Program-made: the position numbers and the translations under genes
NCBI GenBank assembly: GCA_016932235.1
Contig: JAFGDF010000227.1
Span: 1 to 5,232 of the forward strand
Length of the DNA stretch: 5,232 nt
DNA from: Deltaproteobacteria bacterium
Lineage (GTDB): Bacteria; Desulfobacterota; DSM-4660; Desulfatiglandales; HGW-15
Direction: 5' to 3'
Shown here: piece by piece, positions 5,036-5,232 of the stretch
Layout: each line of letters starts with the position of its first letter
Numbering within the stretch: the first letter of the stretch is position 1
Notes under the pieces: generated by a model
The model's database searches: none
Seen by the model: the letters and a program-made list of their open reading frames with translations, nothing else
Told to the model about the DNA's origin: nothing

Positions 5036-5232
5036 TTATACAAGAATTTGTGACACCAATACAAGACCGGCCCTCAATAAATTGAGATGAATGTACCGAA
5101 CCAGTTCCAATAAATAGGCATCTTTCTGGCAGATAATAGATTTATCGTTGCGGTCTTTATCGTTAAGGAATATGTCTCCCTTTTCAATACCTCGACCCAT
5201 TACATGATGTAAAACTCCAGGGGCATCTAATC
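5036..5232 (-). pseudogene. Internally deleted remnant of a REP-associated tyrosine transposase (IS200-like, Y1 family)
   Basis: On the minus strand an open frame enters at the right edge and reads LDAPGVLHHVMGRGIEKGD, IFLNDKDRND, then KSIICQKDAYLLELVRYIHL, NLLRAGLVLVSQILV and a TAA at 5038-5036. The first part is the N-terminal block of RAYT/Y1 transposases and the second is the block from near the C-terminal end of the domain. From memory of the family, roughly 75-80 residues between DRND and KSI are missing, including the HUH metal-binding motif and the catalytic region, so the protein cannot be an active transposase. The deletion kept the frame. The family's usual C-terminal extension after RAGLV is also absent, replaced by six to seven unrelated residues. 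The start lies beyond the window. It ends 80 bp from, and converges with, the cytochrome gene. Confidence 0.82.

Noticed and set aside
5074..5087. CTCAATAAATTGAG palindrome near the right edge
   Set aside because: It lies within the conserved HLNLLRA codons of the transposase remnant, so it is explained by coding sequence.
1..5232. tRNA, rRNA or CRISPR array
   Set aside because: No cloverleaf-like sequence, no ribosomal RNA signature and no regularly spaced direct repeats were seen.

Overview
This 5.2 kb stretch looks like chromosomal DNA from an anaerobic, sulfate- or sulfur-reducing bacterium of the Desulfobacterota (former Deltaproteobacteria). The signs are a multiheme c-type cytochrome, a one-component sigma-54 activator with a cysteine-rich PAS domain, a WCAPC-type thioredoxin, a type-2 tryptophan synthase beta subunit and an apparent in-frame UGA (selenocysteine-type) codon. 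This taxonomic call is an inference from gene content, not from a database match.

Layout. The left edge carries two minus-strand genes: the first 63 codons of a trpB2-type tryptophan synthase beta chain (1-191, with its own sigma-70-like promoter) and, upstream of it, a small thioredoxin (300-620). A 467-bp divergent intergenic region (621-1087) holds several inverted repeats and a sigma-70-like promoter with a GTAACGTTAC palindrome between its -35 and -10 elements. It reads into a PAS-AAA+-Fis sigma-54 activator on the plus strand (1088-2494). Just after that gene the same palindrome array is repeated (2523-2574) with nearly the same spacing, followed by a perfect-consensus -24/-12 sigma-54 promoter (2672-2687). 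This promoter drives an apparent two-gene operon: a 65-aa protein of unknown function with a CWRC motif (2736-2933) and a secreted multiheme cytochrome c (3093-4955). The right edge (5036-5232) is an internally deleted remnant of a REP-associated tyrosine (IS200-like) transposase on the minus strand.

How it works together (inferred). The activator senses a redox or ligand signal through its PAS domain, binds the palindromes upstream of the sigma-54 promoter to turn on the cytochrome operon, and binds the same palindromes in its own promoter to control its own level.

The most interesting point is that the cytochrome frame is interrupted by a single TGA at 3411-3413. The two halves are in the same frame, the second half has no start signals and no export signal of its own, and the downstream 513 codons stay open with eight more haem motifs. 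A stem-loop with a GU-containing apical loop lies 8-37 nt after the TGA. The simplest exciting reading is a selenocysteine-containing nonahaem cytochrome c of 620 residues with Sec at position 107. A nonsense mutation or a base-call error are the alternatives.
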